Counted from the stretch's first letter, positions 44,228-52,288 are shown. The stretch is DNA of 64,000 bases from Mobilicoccus massiliensis (GCF_000826525.2 NZ_LN651326.1:350272-414271), one strand, 5' to 3'. Numbers and translations: made by a program. The notes: a model not told the origin generated them from the letters alone.

Positions 44228-46583
44228 CGCGGTGCTCCTGCTGTTCGGCGGACGGGGTGAGGGGCGCGAAGCCGCGCAGCCGCAGGCTGTTCGCGACGAC
44301 GAAGACCGACGAGAACGCCATGGCGGCGCCGGCGATCATCGGGTTGAGCATGCCCAGGGCGGCGAGCGGGATCGCGGCGACGTTGTACGCGAACGCCCAG
44401 AAGAGGTTGGTCTTGATCGTGCGCAGGGTGCGGCGCGACAGCCGGATCGCGTCGGCGGCGACCCGCAGGTCTCCGCGGACGAGGGTGATGTCGGCCGCCT
44501 CGATCGCGGCGTCGGTGCCGGTGCCCATCGCGAGACCGAGATCCGCCTGCGCGAGCGCCGCGGCGTCGTTGACCCCGTCGCCGACCATCGCGACGACCTT
44601 GCCGCCCTTCTGCAACCGGCGGATGACGTCGACCTTGTCCTCGGGCAGCACCCCGGCGATGACCTCGTCGATCCCGACCTCGTCGGCGACGGTGCGGGCC
44701 ACGGTCTCGTTGTCGCCGGTGAGCAGCACAGGCATGAGCCCGAGGTCGCGCAGGTGAGAGATCGCCTCGGCGCTCGTCGGCTTGATCGCGTCGGCGACGA
44801 CGAGAACCCCACGAGCCGCGCCGTCCCACCCGACCACGACGGCCGTGGCGCCACGGCGCTGGGCCTCGTCGAAGGCGGTGTCGAGATCGCTCGGGATCGT
44901 CAGACCGGCGTCGGTGAGCAGCGCCGGGCGACCGGCGACGACCTGCACCGAGGCGCCGTCGACGGCGACCGAGCCGCGGACTCCGCGACCGGCGACGTTC
45001 TCGAAGCCGCTGACCTCGGCGAGGTCGCTCTTCTGCTGCGCGGCAGCGGCGATGGCGCGGGCGATCGGATGCTCGGAGGCGTGCTCGAGCGACCCGGCGA
45101 GGTGCAGCACGCGCGCCGCGTCCTCCCCGGCGGCGGGGACGACGTCGTCGAGCGTCATCGTGCCGGTGGTGACGGTGCCCGTCTTGTCGAGGACCATCGT
45201 GTCGACGGTGCGGGTCGACTCGAGCACCTCGGGACCCTTGATGAGGATGCCGAGCTGCGCGCCACGGCCGGTGCCGACGAGGAGGGCCATCGGCGTGGCG
45301 AGGCCGAGCGCGCAGGGGCAGGCGATGATGAGCACGGCCACGGCCGCGGTGAACGCGGCGTTGACGCCGCCACCGATGACGAGCCACGTGATGAGGGTCG
45401 CCAGGGCGATGACCAGCACGATCGGCACGAAGACGCCGGAGATGCGGTCGGCGAGACGCTGGATGTCGGCCTTGCCCGACTGCGCGTCCTCGACCATCTT
45501 CGCCATGCGCGAGAGCTGGGTGTCGGAGCCGACGCGGGTCGCGCGAACGACGAGCCGGCCGCCCACGTTGACCGTGGCACCGGTGACGGCGTCGCTCTCG
45601 GTGACGTCGACGGGAACGGACTCCCCGGTGAGCATCGACGCGTCGACCGCCGACGAACCGGAGACGACCACCCCGTCGGTCGCGACGGTCTCGCCCGGAC
45701 GGACGACGAACTCGTCGCCGACCGAGAGGGATTCGATCGGCACGAGCTCCTCGCGGCCGTCGCGCAACACGGTCGCGTCCTTGGCGCCCATGTCGAAGAG
45801 GGCGCGCAGGGCGGCACCTGCGGTGCGACGCGACTTGGCCTCGAAGTAGCGGCCGCCGAGCAGGAACGTCGTGATCGCGACGCCGGCCTCGAGGTAGATG
45901 TTCGACGCGCCGTCCTGGCCCGGGTGGACCGTGAACTCGAAGGCGTGCGTCATCCCGGGCACACCGGCCGTGCCGAAGAACAAGGCGTAGAGCGACCAGC
46001 CGAACGCGGCGAGAGTGCCCATCGAGATGAGCGTGTCCATCGTCGTCGCGCCGTGCTTGAGGTTGGTCCACGCGGCCCGGTGGAACGGGTAGGCACCCCA
46101 CACGATGACCGGGGCGGCGAGGGTGAGGGAGAGCCACTGCCAGTACGTGAACTGCAGTGGAGGCACCATCGCGAGCACGACGACGGGCACCGAGAGAACG
46201 GCCGAGACGATGAGACGCTGCCGCATCGAGGCCAGGTGCGCGTCCTCCGGCGACGCGGCGTCGGTGGCCGGATCCCCCTCGGCGGGGTGACGGGCGTCCG
46301 TCGACCTGGGCGGGGCCGGCAGCGTCGCTCCGTACCCGGCCTGCTCGACGGTCTCGACGAGCTGCTCGGGAGTGATGTCGGCCGGGTAACTGACCTTGGC
46401 CTTCTCGGTGGCGTAGTTGACGTTGGCCGTGACCCCGTCGAGCTTGTTGAGCTTGCGCTGGATGCGGTTGGCGCACGACGCACACGTCATGCCGGTGACG
46501 TCGAGCTCGATGTCACGCAGGTCCTGGGGGCCACCGGAGACGCGGGTCGTCGTGCCGGTGGCCGTGGTGTCGGTGGACAACAC
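44217..46583 (-). CDS. copA: Copper-translocating P1B-type ATPase
   Basis: This 788-residue Cu(I) exporter has an N-terminal heavy-metal domain with MTCASCAN near residue 32, then eight helices. The actuator has the SGSSAVDASMLTGES TGE loop, the transport site IIACPCALGLATP (CPC), the phosphorylation site MVLDKTGTVTTG, the nucleotide domain GSLEHASEHPIARAIAAAA (the HP motif) and MVGDGVNDAAALAQADLG. The GTG at 46583 has GAGGAGG nearby. It lies downstream of copZ with an intercistronic hairpin and overlaps csoR. Confidence 0.95.
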   Translation of the reverse strand: MLSTDTTATGTTTRVSGGPQDLRDIELDVTGMTCASCANRIQRKLNKLDGVTANVNYATEKAKVSYPADITPEQLVETVEQAGYGATLPAPPRSTDARHPAEGDPATDAASPEDAHLASMRQRLIVSAVLSVPVVVLAMVPPLQFTYWQWLSLTLAAPVIVWGAYPFHRAAWTNLKHGATTMDTLISMGTLAAFGWSLYALFFGTAGVPGMTHAFEFTVHPGQDGASNIYLEAGVAITTFLLGGRYFEAKSRRTAGAALRALFDMGAKDATVLRDGREELVPIESLSVGDEFVVRPGETVATDGVVVSGSSAVDASMLTGESVPVDVTESDAVTGATVNVGGRLVVRATRVGSDTQLSRMAKMVEDAQSGKADIQRLADRISGVFVPIVLVIALATLITWLVIGGGVNAAFTAAVAVLIIACPCALGLATPMALLVGTGRGAQLGILIKGPEVLESTRTVDTMVLDKTGTVTTGTMTLDDVVPAAGEDAARVLHLAGSLEHASEHPIARAIAAAAQQKSDLAEVSGFENVAGRGVRGSVAVDGASVQVVAGRPALLTDAGLTIPSDLDTAFDEAQRRGATAVVVGWDGAARGVLVVADAIKPTSAEAISHLRDLGLMPVLLTGDNETVARTVADEVGIDEVIAGVLPEDKVDVIRRLQKGGKVVAMVGDGVNDAAALAQADLGLAMGTGTDAAIEAADITLVRGDLRVAADAIRLSRRTLRTIKTNLFWAFAYNVAAIPLAALGMLNPMIAGAAMAFSSVFVVANSLRLRGFAPLTPSAEQQEHRDDQ

Positions 46584-46620
46584 TGGCCTCCTCGTCGTCG
46601 GTCGGGGTGAGGGTCGACCG

Positions 46621-46670
46621 GCGGCCGTGCCTCACGACGCGCGGTCATCGCAGCGTCGTGAGGCGGCCGC
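46621..46670 (-). promoter_or_regulatory. Intercistronic hairpin between copZ and copA
   Basis: GCCTCACGACGC at 46629-46640 pairs perfectly with GCGTCGTGAGGC at 46653-46664. The stem can be extended by outer GCGGCC/GGCCGC pairs. A 12-bp perfect stem with a 12-nt loop between the chaperone and pump genes could reduce read-through, setting CopZ above CopA, or stabilise the copZ mRNA 3' end. Confidence 0.65.
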
Positions 46671-46705
46671 CCGGTGGAATGCGGAGAGCTTGAAGGAGCC
46701 GGCCG

Positions 46706-46909
46706 TCAGGCGAGCTGGTAACCGGCCTCGGTGACGGCGGCCTCGACCGTGCTGCGGTCGACATCGGAGTCGCTGGTCACGTCGACCCGACCGGAGTCGA
46801 GGTCGACGTCCACGCCGGTGACGCCGTCGATCTCGCCGATCTCCTCCTTGACGGAGGCGACGCAGTGCTCACAGGTCATGCCGGTGACGGTGTAGGTGGC
46901 GGTGCTCAT
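46706..46909 (-). CDS. copZ: Copper chaperone (heavy-metal-associated domain)
   Basis: This 67-residue protein is a ferredoxin-like HMA domain with the Cu(I)-binding MTCEHC at residues 10-15 and a typical TVTGMTCEHCVASVKEEIGEIDGV start. It would hand Cu(I) to CopA or CsoR. It is the first gene of the copper operon, directly downstream of the CsoR-type operator. Confidence 0.94.
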   Translation of the reverse strand: MSTATYTVTGMTCEHCVASVKEEIGEIDGVTGVDVDLDSGRVDVTSDSDVDRSTVEAAVTEAGYQLA

Positions 46910-46988
46910 CGGATCTCCTCGTGTGTGAAGACGCGCCGAGGCTTGCGCCCCGGGGGACGACGCAGGTCGGTCATCTCGGTCAACACCC

Positions 46989-47003
46989 TACCCCCCAGGG
47001 GTA
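46989..47003. promoter_or_regulatory. CsoR-type operator upstream of copZ
   Basis: TACCCCCCAGGGGTA is a near-perfect inverted repeat of the GC-tract type recognised by CsoR proteins (pattern TACCCCC..GGGGTA). It lies about 80 bp upstream of copZ, and a csoR gene is in the same operon, which supports autoregulation by copper. Confidence 0.85.
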
Positions 47004-47023
47004 TTCCTGAGTGTCGTCTCCCC

Positions 47024-47108
47024 CGCTCGAACAGGCACTTCTACCCCGCCCACCCGCCGAGACAGGCTTTTCCACCCCGACACGTGGGTGAAAACGCCTG
47101 TCCGAGCG
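47024..47108. repeat. Dispersed palindromic repeat, locus 7 (two direct plus one inverted core)
   Basis: Cores at 47024-47047 (CGCTCGAACAGGCACTTCTA) and 47055-47078 (CGCCGAGACAGGCTTTTCCA) are in direct orientation, and the inverted core GGTGAAAACGCCTGTCCGAG is at 47087-47106. It lies between nagB (ending at 47142, leftward) and the copper operator. A hairpin here would insulate the copper operon from nagB transcription. Confidence 0.83.
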
Positions 47109-47141
47109 GGTCTGACGGCCGGCGGCTGAGTCCGCCGAGGT

Positions 47142-47924
47142 TCAGAAGCCTTCCCAGACGGGCTTGCCGTCGTAGACCTCTCGGAAGTAGTCGGCGAGCT
47201 GCAGCCGGCTCGCCGCCTCGGGGTCGAGGAGCACGGTGACGTGCGGATGCATCTGCAGGGCGGTGACCGGCCACATCCCCGAGATCGGCCCCTCGACGAG
47301 ATGGGCCACGGCCTCGGACTTGGCCGTGCCGATCGCCACGAGCAGGATGTGCCGCGCCTCCATGATCGTGGCGATGCCCTGGGTGAGGCAGTGCCGCGGC
47401 ACGGCGTCGACGTCACCGCCGAAGAAGCGTGCATTATCGCGGCGCGTCTGGGCGGTGAGGGTCTTGATGCGGGTGCGCGAGGCCAGCGAGCTTGCGGGTT
47501 CGTTGAAGGCGATGTGGCCGTCGGTGCCGACGCCGAGGATCTGGACGTCGACCCCGCCCGCGTCGCGAATCGCCTCTTCGTAGGCCGCGCAGGCCGCGGG
47601 GATGTCGTCGGCGAGCCCGTCGGGGCCATGGACGTCGGCGGGATCGATGTCGACCTTGCTCACGAAGTCCCGGTCGATGACCGTGCGATACCGCTCGGGA
47701 TGCCCCTCCGGCAGGCCGACGTACTCGTCGAGCATGAACGCCGTGCAGCCCGCGAGCGACAGTTCGCCGGCATCGACTCGCCGGCCGAGGTCGTCGTACA
47801 CACCCAGCGGGCTCGACCCGGTCGCGACACCGATCACGGCGTCGGGCTTGGTCTCGACCGCAGTGGCGATGAGATGCCCACCCAACGCACCGAGTTCCTC
47901 GACCGGCCTGATGATGACCTCCAC
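47142..47924 (-). CDS. nagB: Glucosamine-6-phosphate deaminase
   Basis: This 260-residue enzyme converts glucosamine-6-phosphate to fructose-6-phosphate and ammonia. Motifs are VIGVATGSSPLGVYDDL, AFMLDEYVGLPEGHPERYRTVI (catalytic Asp/Glu region), LGVGTDGHIAFNEPASSLASRTRI (His acid/base) and VTVLLDPEAAS. The GTG at 47924 has an excellent AGGAGGGGTGAC ribosome site. A longer frame to 48113 is not family-like. No other aminosugar gene is adjacent. Confidence 0.94.
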   Translation of the reverse strand: MEVIIRPVEELGALGGHLIATAVETKPDAVIGVATGSSPLGVYDDLGRRVDAGELSLAGCTAFMLDEYVGLPEGHPERYRTVIDRDFVSKVDIDPADVHGPDGLADDIPAACAAYEEAIRDAGGVDVQILGVGTDGHIAFNEPASSLASRTRIKTLTAQTRRDNARFFGGDVDAVPRHCLTQGIATIMEARHILLVAIGTAKSEAVAHLVEGPISGMWPVTALQMHPHVTVLLDPEAASRLQLADYFREVYDGKPVWEGF

Positions 47925-47970
47925 GTCACCCCTCCTCTGATGTGCCCTGCGCGGGCGTCGATGTGGCCGG

Positions 47971-48222
47971 TCAGCGCTCGAAGAACTCGTCGTCCTCGAA
48001 CTCGACGACCTGTGGAACCACGGTTCGCCTGCGCGCCGGCCCTCCCTGCTCGCGCCGCTCCCCCTCGACGTCCTCGTCGAGAGGGGGGACGTGCTCGTCG
48101 TGGCCATCGTCACCCGCGCGGCGGGAGAGCGGATCGAGAGTACGGCTCACGGAACGCACCATGTACACCCACGTGAGGGCGAACCCGAGCACGAACGACA
48201 GCACGAGCAACCACCCGATCAT
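47971..48222 (-). CDS. arfC: Small membrane protein, ArfC-like
   Basis: This 83-residue protein has one N-terminal membrane helix (IGWLLVLSFVLGFALTWVYMV) followed by MVRSVSRTL and a charged tail. The layout, including MVR after the helix, resembles mycobacterial ArfC, the third product of the arfABC operon. It overlaps the ArfB-like gene by 4 bp. Similarity is by pattern and gene order, and the function of ArfC proteins is still unclear. Confidence 0.65.
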   Translation of the reverse strand: MIGWLLVLSFVLGFALTWVYMVRSVSRTLDPLSRRAGDDGHDEHVPPLDEDVEGERREQGGPARRRTVVPQVVEFEDDEFFER

Positions 48223-48458
48223 CGCCGGCCTCCCACTGCCGTCGCGCCCCGGCCGGAGGCTCCGGGTGACCGGCCGGCCTCGTCGTCATCGGTCTCGTTC
48301 CACGATCGCGCCTCGTGCTCGTCGACCGCGCGCTCGATGGCCTGGGCGGGGCTCGTGGCGGGAACGAATTGCCGCGCGACGAGCCATGCGACGAGCATGC
48401 CGGCGCCGAAGGCCATGACGTACCAGAACCAGGTGGTGACGAATGCCAAGACGTCCAT
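48219..48458 (-). CDS. arfB: Small membrane protein, ArfB-like
   Basis: This 79-residue protein begins MDVLAFVTTWFWYVMAFGAGMLVAWLVARQ, a single membrane helix with the same order and aromatic/Gly spacing as mycobacterial ArfB, then an acidic tail. It lies 77 bp downstream of the arfA-like stop and overlaps the ArfC-like gene. The three-gene order supports an arfABC-type operon linked to the OmpA-like protein. Confidence 0.68.
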   Translation of the reverse strand: MDVLAFVTTWFWYVMAFGAGMLVAWLVARQFVPATSPAQAIERAVDEHEARSWNETDDDEAGRSPGASGRGATAVGGRR

Positions 48459-48535
48459 CGTGTTCCTTGTCGTCGATTCCGTTGTCGTCGGGGTGTGTCG
48501 TCGGTGTGTCGTGAAGGCTGCGGGCCTGTGCGCGG

Positions 48536-49746
48536 TCAGGCGGCGCGGATCTCGACGCGGCGGTTGGCCGCCTGGCCCTCGGCGGTGGCGTTGTCGGCGA
48601 CCGGGCGCGACGAGCCGTACCCCTTGGCGGTGACGATCTGCCCCGGTACGCCCGCCTGCACGAGGATCTCGCGCACCGCGTCGGCCCGGCGCTGCGAGAC
48701 GGTGGGGGTGGCTGCGGCCGAGCCCTTGTCGGCGGGGTGACCGGCGGCCTCGATGCGCGGGAAGGGGCAGGAGGCGAGCCGGCGCCCGAGTCGGCGACCG
48801 GGCGCGACGAGCCGTACCCCTTGGCGGTGACGATCTGCCCCGGTACGCCCGCCTGCACGAGGATCTCGCGCACCGCGTCGGCCCGGCGCTGCGAGACGGT
48901 GGTGTTGGCTGCGGCCGAGCCCTTGTCGTCGGTGTGACCGGCGACCTCGATGCGCGTGAAGGGGCAGGAGGCGAGCCGGCGCCCGATCGCGGTGAGCCGC
49001 TCGGCGGATTGCGCGCCCACGGTGGCGCCGCCGAACGTGAACTCGACCGGGGTGGACTTGAGCTGCTGCGCCACGCCGGCACGCACCTGTTCGCACTCGG
49101 GTGGAAGGGGGCCGGAGGCCGCGGCCTGTGCGCCGGGGAACCGGAGGCGGTCGACGAGGCGCACTCCCGGGTAGGACTGCCCGGCCGCGAAGACCGCCTG
49201 GGTGCCGGCGGACTGCTCGTCGGCCTGCCCGGTGAGGGTCATCGTGGCCCGGTCGACGACGACTCCGAAGTCGGTGATGCCGCGGCTGGCGGCGAGAACC
49301 GTGGCGATGCCCGCCACCGGCGGGGCGTCGGCCTGGGGGTCGACCGTGACCTCAGAAGCGACCCGCAACCCCTCGGAGGAGGCCCGCACGCCCTCGACAA
49401 GCGCCTTCTTGCTCGCCTCGTCGGGGAGCGTGGCGGTGACGGAGCGACGCCCTCCGGAGGTGGTGACCGAGATGGGATCACCGACCGGCTCGGACGCGGG
49501 AGCCGAGGACGCGGCCTGCCCGGCGGACTCGGCACCCGACCGCGACCCCGGGGCCCCGTCGAGGAAGAGCCCGACGAGGGCCAGCACGAGGGGGACGAGC
49601 ACGGCGGCAGCGAGGAGCCATCCACCCGGCGGGCGCCGGTAGCGCCCCGTGACGGTGGCCGGGGCCGTGGCGCCCCCGCCGGGCCCCTCGTCCCGGGCCT
49701 CGTCGGTGCGTGCACGTGGCCACCGGCGCCCCTCGAACCGTTTCAC
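48536..49746 (-). pseudogene. arfA: ArfA/OmpA-family protein, broken by a 197-bp tandem duplication
   Basis: The start 49746 gives a cytoplasmic basic segment, one membrane helix (WLLAAAVLVPLVLALVGLFL) and a BON-like middle (~80-200). An OmpA C-terminal peptidoglycan-binding domain follows: VEFTFGGATVGAQSAERLTAIG, FTRIEVAGHTDDKGSAAANTTVSQRRADAV, GVPGQIVTAKGYGSSRPVAD. The frame then enters a second copy of 197 bp, shifts, and runs on as nonsense to 48286. The proper ending NATAEGQAANRRVEIRAA and stop (48536-48538) lie after copy two. Deleting one copy restores a full-length protein of normal ending. Duplicate copies differ only by changes to G (see findings), so an artefact is likely. Confidence 0.82.
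48593..48986. repeat. 197-bp tandem duplication inside arfA
   Basis: Copies 48593-48789 and 48790-48986 abut exactly. They are identical except for six positions, where the first (lower-coordinate) copy always has G: five T-to-G and one A-to-G, all in the last ~90 bp of the copy (plus strand). The period is 65 codons plus 2 bases, which breaks the arfA frame. Confidence 0.9.
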
Positions 49747-49903
49747 CCCGACCTCCTTCGACGTCGTTCGCCAGCACCCTATTCGTTCCCGCCGACAATC
49801 GCCCCACCTGCGACAAGACCAGTTGGGCAGCCGTCCTGAAGGCCGGAAACTCTACTGCGAGGTAAGGGTTCCCTCTCCTGGTGACCTGGGTCACGATGGG
49901 GGG

Positions 49904-50077
49904 ATGTTCACTCTCGAAGACATCGATCTGGCCGAGGACCTCGCCTACATCCGCGAGAACGCAGCACGGTTCCTCCCCGAGGACGTGCGCCCCGACGGCG
50001 AGGTTCCGGGCGAGGGAGAGACCGTGCCGGAGGCCGACGCCGTGGCGCATCCGAACGACTACCTCATCGTCGGTTGA
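49904..50077 (+). CDS. Small acidic protein of unknown function (57 aa)
   Basis: The ATG at 49904 is preceded by GGGGGG-type purines and encodes MFTLEDIDLAEDLAYIRENA, followed by an acidic Gly/Pro/Glu-rich C-terminus ending AVAHPNDYLIVG. It has about 15 acidic residues and very few basic ones. It stops 11 bp before the AT-rich palindrome that precedes the ATPase pair, on the same strand. I recognise no family, and it could belong to that locus. Confidence 0.5.
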   Translation: MFTLEDIDLAEDLAYIRENAARFLPEDVRPDGEVPGEGETVPEADAVAHPNDYLIVG

Positions 50078-50088
50078 GGTTCCGCTTC

Positions 50089-50117
50089 CTTACGAAACTT
50101 TATTAAAGTATCGTAAG
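50089..50117. promoter_or_regulatory. 29-bp AT-rich palindromic operator directly before the ATPase operon
   Basis: CTTACGA at 50089 and TCGTAAG ending at 50117 form outer arms. Inside them is the perfect 13-bp palindrome ACTTTATTAAAGT. Thirteen of fourteen base pairs are symmetric; the exception is A-A at 50096/50110. It ends 4 bp before the GTG at 50122 and contrasts sharply with the GC-rich surroundings. The candidate -10 TATCGT lies within it. A dimeric repressor is the natural reading, probably the wHTH protein of the operon. Confidence 0.8.
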
Positions 50118-50121
50118 CGGT

Positions 50122-51219
50122 GTGCCCGCCCCATCTTCGCGGCCCCGACTCTCGGCGCGCCCCCTTCTCGACACCGACGCCGACGCCCCGCTGTTCGTGC
50201 CGATCGGCACGGCGCTGACCGAGTTGCTCGCCGCCACGGCTCGCGGCTACTCCGTCCTGCTGCACGGCCGGCGCGGCTCCGGACGCACGACGCTGCTGCG
50301 GGCACTGCAGCGCTCCCGGCGTCTCGCAGACACGCCCGAGACGCCGGGCGCCACCGTCTTCGTCCAGGCCGCCCGCGCGACCACCGCCGGCGAGGCCCTA
50401 CTCGCCTGCCTGAGGGCGCTGGACGATGTCACGGCCGACGACTTCGAGCCCTCCCCCGCCGCCGAACGGCATGCGCCGGCCGACGCCACGTCGGCGCTCG
50501 CCGCGCTGCGTCGAGCGACGTCCGAGCGGCACGTCACGTTCCTCGTCGACAACCTCGATCCGCACGTCGCGCACCGCCTCTTCGGGCTGGGACGTGACGA
50601 CCTGTGGGAGGTCGACGCGTCGTTCGTCGTCACCGCGACCGACGACGACCTCGCGATCGTTCTCGCACCTCCTGCCGACGCCTTCTTCGAGGTGCGAGTC
50701 GCCCTCTCGCCTCCGACGCGCGCGGAGGCGGAAGACCTGCTCGAACGGCGTCTCGGCCACGAGGTGGACCTCTCCGGCACCACCGCCGCGACGCCACGGG
50801 AACTCCTCGACGCGGCCCGTGCGGACCCGCACGATCCCGCCTCCGCCGACGCCGCGCGACAGCGGCGCCTCGAGGCCGCGGCCACGCTGGGGGCACCGGC
50901 GCTCGGGGTCGCCCACCTGCTCGACGAACTCGGCCCCATCAGCCCGTCGGACGAGACGGTGCGGAATCGCCTGGGACTCACCGCCGCCCGAGTATCGCAA
51001 ATCCTCGTACAGATGTACGATGAAGGCCTTGTCGTCTACGACGACGTCCGCCAGGGGGGGCCCGGGCGGCCGCGACGCCGGTACCGCTGGGCGGGCGGCG
51101 CGGCAGGCGACGACGTCGGTCGGGACGAGCCCGACGCAGCCTCGACCGACGAACACGCCGGTGAACACCCGGACGACCACACCCACCAGCACGCCGATCA
51201 TGAGAGGAGGGCGCCATGA
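50122..51219 (+). CDS. AAA-type ATPase-like protein with Walker A Lys-to-Arg change and C-terminal winged helix
   Basis: This is a 365-residue protein. The P-loop reads GRRGSGRTT (residues 49-57), so the nucleotide-contacting Lys is Arg55. Walker B is VTFLVDNLDPH (~140-150), with a sensor-like SFVVTATDDD after it. The lid region is followed by ISPSDETVRNRLGLTAARVSQILVQMYDEGLVVYDDV and GRPRRRYRW (~275-325), a winged-helix pattern with a recognition helix and basic wing. The layout recalls Orc1/Cdc6- or STAND-like ATPases. The last ~25 residues are rich in His and Asp/Glu. GTG 50122 is 4 bp from the palindrome, so the mRNA is probably leaderless or nearly so. It is coupled to the next gene by ATGA. 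Confidence 0.78.
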   Translation: MPAPSSRPRLSARPLLDTDADAPLFVPIGTALTELLAATARGYSVLLHGRRGSGRTTLLRALQRSRRLADTPETPGATVFVQAARATTAGEALLACLRALDDVTADDFEPSPAAERHAPADATSALAALRRATSERHVTFLVDNLDPHVAHRLFGLGRDDLWEVDASFVVTATDDDLAIVLAPPADAFFEVRVALSPPTRAEAEDLLERRLGHEVDLSGTTAATPRELLDAARADPHDPASADAARQRRLEAAATLGAPALGVAHLLDELGPISPSDETVRNRLGLTAARVSQILVQMYDEGLVVYDDVRQGGPGRPRRRYRWAGGAAGDDVGRDEPDAASTDEHAGEHPDDHTHQHADHERRAP

Positions 51220-52268
51220 GTTTCTCGCAGTTGCGCCGGCTCGACCTCGGTCGTGCCTTCAACCCTGCACCGCGCCTGCACGAGCTCCCGTCGGTGTTCG
51301 TGCCGTTCGACACGCTGACCGGTGAGCGCACCGTCGAGCACGCCGCCCGCACCGCCCTCACCCACCGTCGGCGCGTCGCGCTCATCGGGGCGACCGGCTC
51401 GGGCAAGTCCTCGGTCATCGGCCACGTCCTCGCCGAGGCGGGTGACGACCTGTTCGGGCTTCGCGTTCCGGTCTCCATCGAGGAGCCCGAGGTCGCCGTC
51501 GAGCCCGAGGCGTTCCTCGCCCACCTGCTGCGCCACCTGCGGGAGGAGGCGTTGAAGACCCGGCCCGACAGTCGTCGCGCCATCGACAAGGCCGCCCCCG
51601 GCAGCGGGCGCGAGACGACGCGCACCTACACCGCCGAGGCCGGGTTCGCCGGCGTCAAAGGCGGTCTTTCGTACGCCGTCAAACAGGCGCTCGAGGAGCA
51701 GATCGCCACCAACACCCGCGCGATGGAGGCCGTGCGCGAACTGCTGGGCATCGTCGACGACCACGGAGTCGTGCCGGTCATCGTGCTCGACGACACCGAC
51801 AAGTGGGTGCCGAGCCCCCTCGCGCCGCAGAACGCGCAGCTCAGAGGCCAGTTCTTCACCCGCATCCTGCGCATGCTCGCCGAGCAGATCGACGCGACCG
51901 TCCTGCTCGCCGTGCATCCGTCGTACCTCGACGACACCGCGTTCCAACAGGCCCGGGGCTTCCTCGAGCGCACCATCGAGCTGCCGACGCTGCCCGACAT
52001 CGGCGCTGCCGCGAGGCTCGTCTCGCGCCGCATCGCCCTCGGTCTCGACCTGCCCGAGGAGGATCTCGACCTCGATCGCTTCGTCACGCCCGACGCGCTG
52101 ACGCTGCTGTTCGAGTACTACGAGCCGTCGACCAACATCCGCCAGGGCCTGCTCACTCCCCTCAACGGCGCGCTCATCCAGGCACTCGACGCCGACGCCG
52201 AGATCATCGACGTCGTCCACGTGCGCGCCGAACTCGCCGACCTCGACGGGGCGACCTGGCCCCGCTGA
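51216..52268 (+). CDS. AAA-type ATPase (Orc1/Cdc6- or KAP-like P-loop NTPase)
   Basis: This 350-residue protein has an intact Walker A GATGSGKSS (58-66), Walker B VVPVIVLDDTDKWVPS (~187-202) and a sensor-like TVLLAVHPSYLDD (~228-240). A helical C-terminus contains RLVSRRIALGLDLPEEDLDLDRF and YYEPSTNIRQGLLTPLNGAL, which resembles an AAA lid with arginine finger. An insert around KAAPGSGRETTRTYTAEAGFAGVKGG is Gly/Thr-rich. The start overlaps the previous stop by 4 bp, so the two ATPases are probably made in similar amounts and may form a hetero-oligomer. The function is unknown. Confidence 0.8.
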   Translation: MSFSQLRRLDLGRAFNPAPRLHELPSVFVPFDTLTGERTVEHAARTALTHRRRVALIGATGSGKSSVIGHVLAEAGDDLFGLRVPVSIEEPEVAVEPEAFLAHLLRHLREEALKTRPDSRRAIDKAAPGSGRETTRTYTAEAGFAGVKGGLSYAVKQALEEQIATNTRAMEAVRELLGIVDDHGVVPVIVLDDTDKWVPSPLAPQNAQLRGQFFTRILRMLAEQIDATVLLAVHPSYLDDTAFQQARGFLERTIELPTLPDIGAAARLVSRRIALGLDLPEEDLDLDRFVTPDALTLLFEYYEPSTNIRQGLLTPLNGALIQALDADAEIIDVVHVRAELADLDGATWPR

Positions 52269-52288
52269 GCGCCACCCGACCTCACAGA

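Noticed and set aside
44187..46610. Plus-strand 807-codon frame opposite copA
   Set aside because: It is an antisense shadow of the clearly recognisable copper ATPase.
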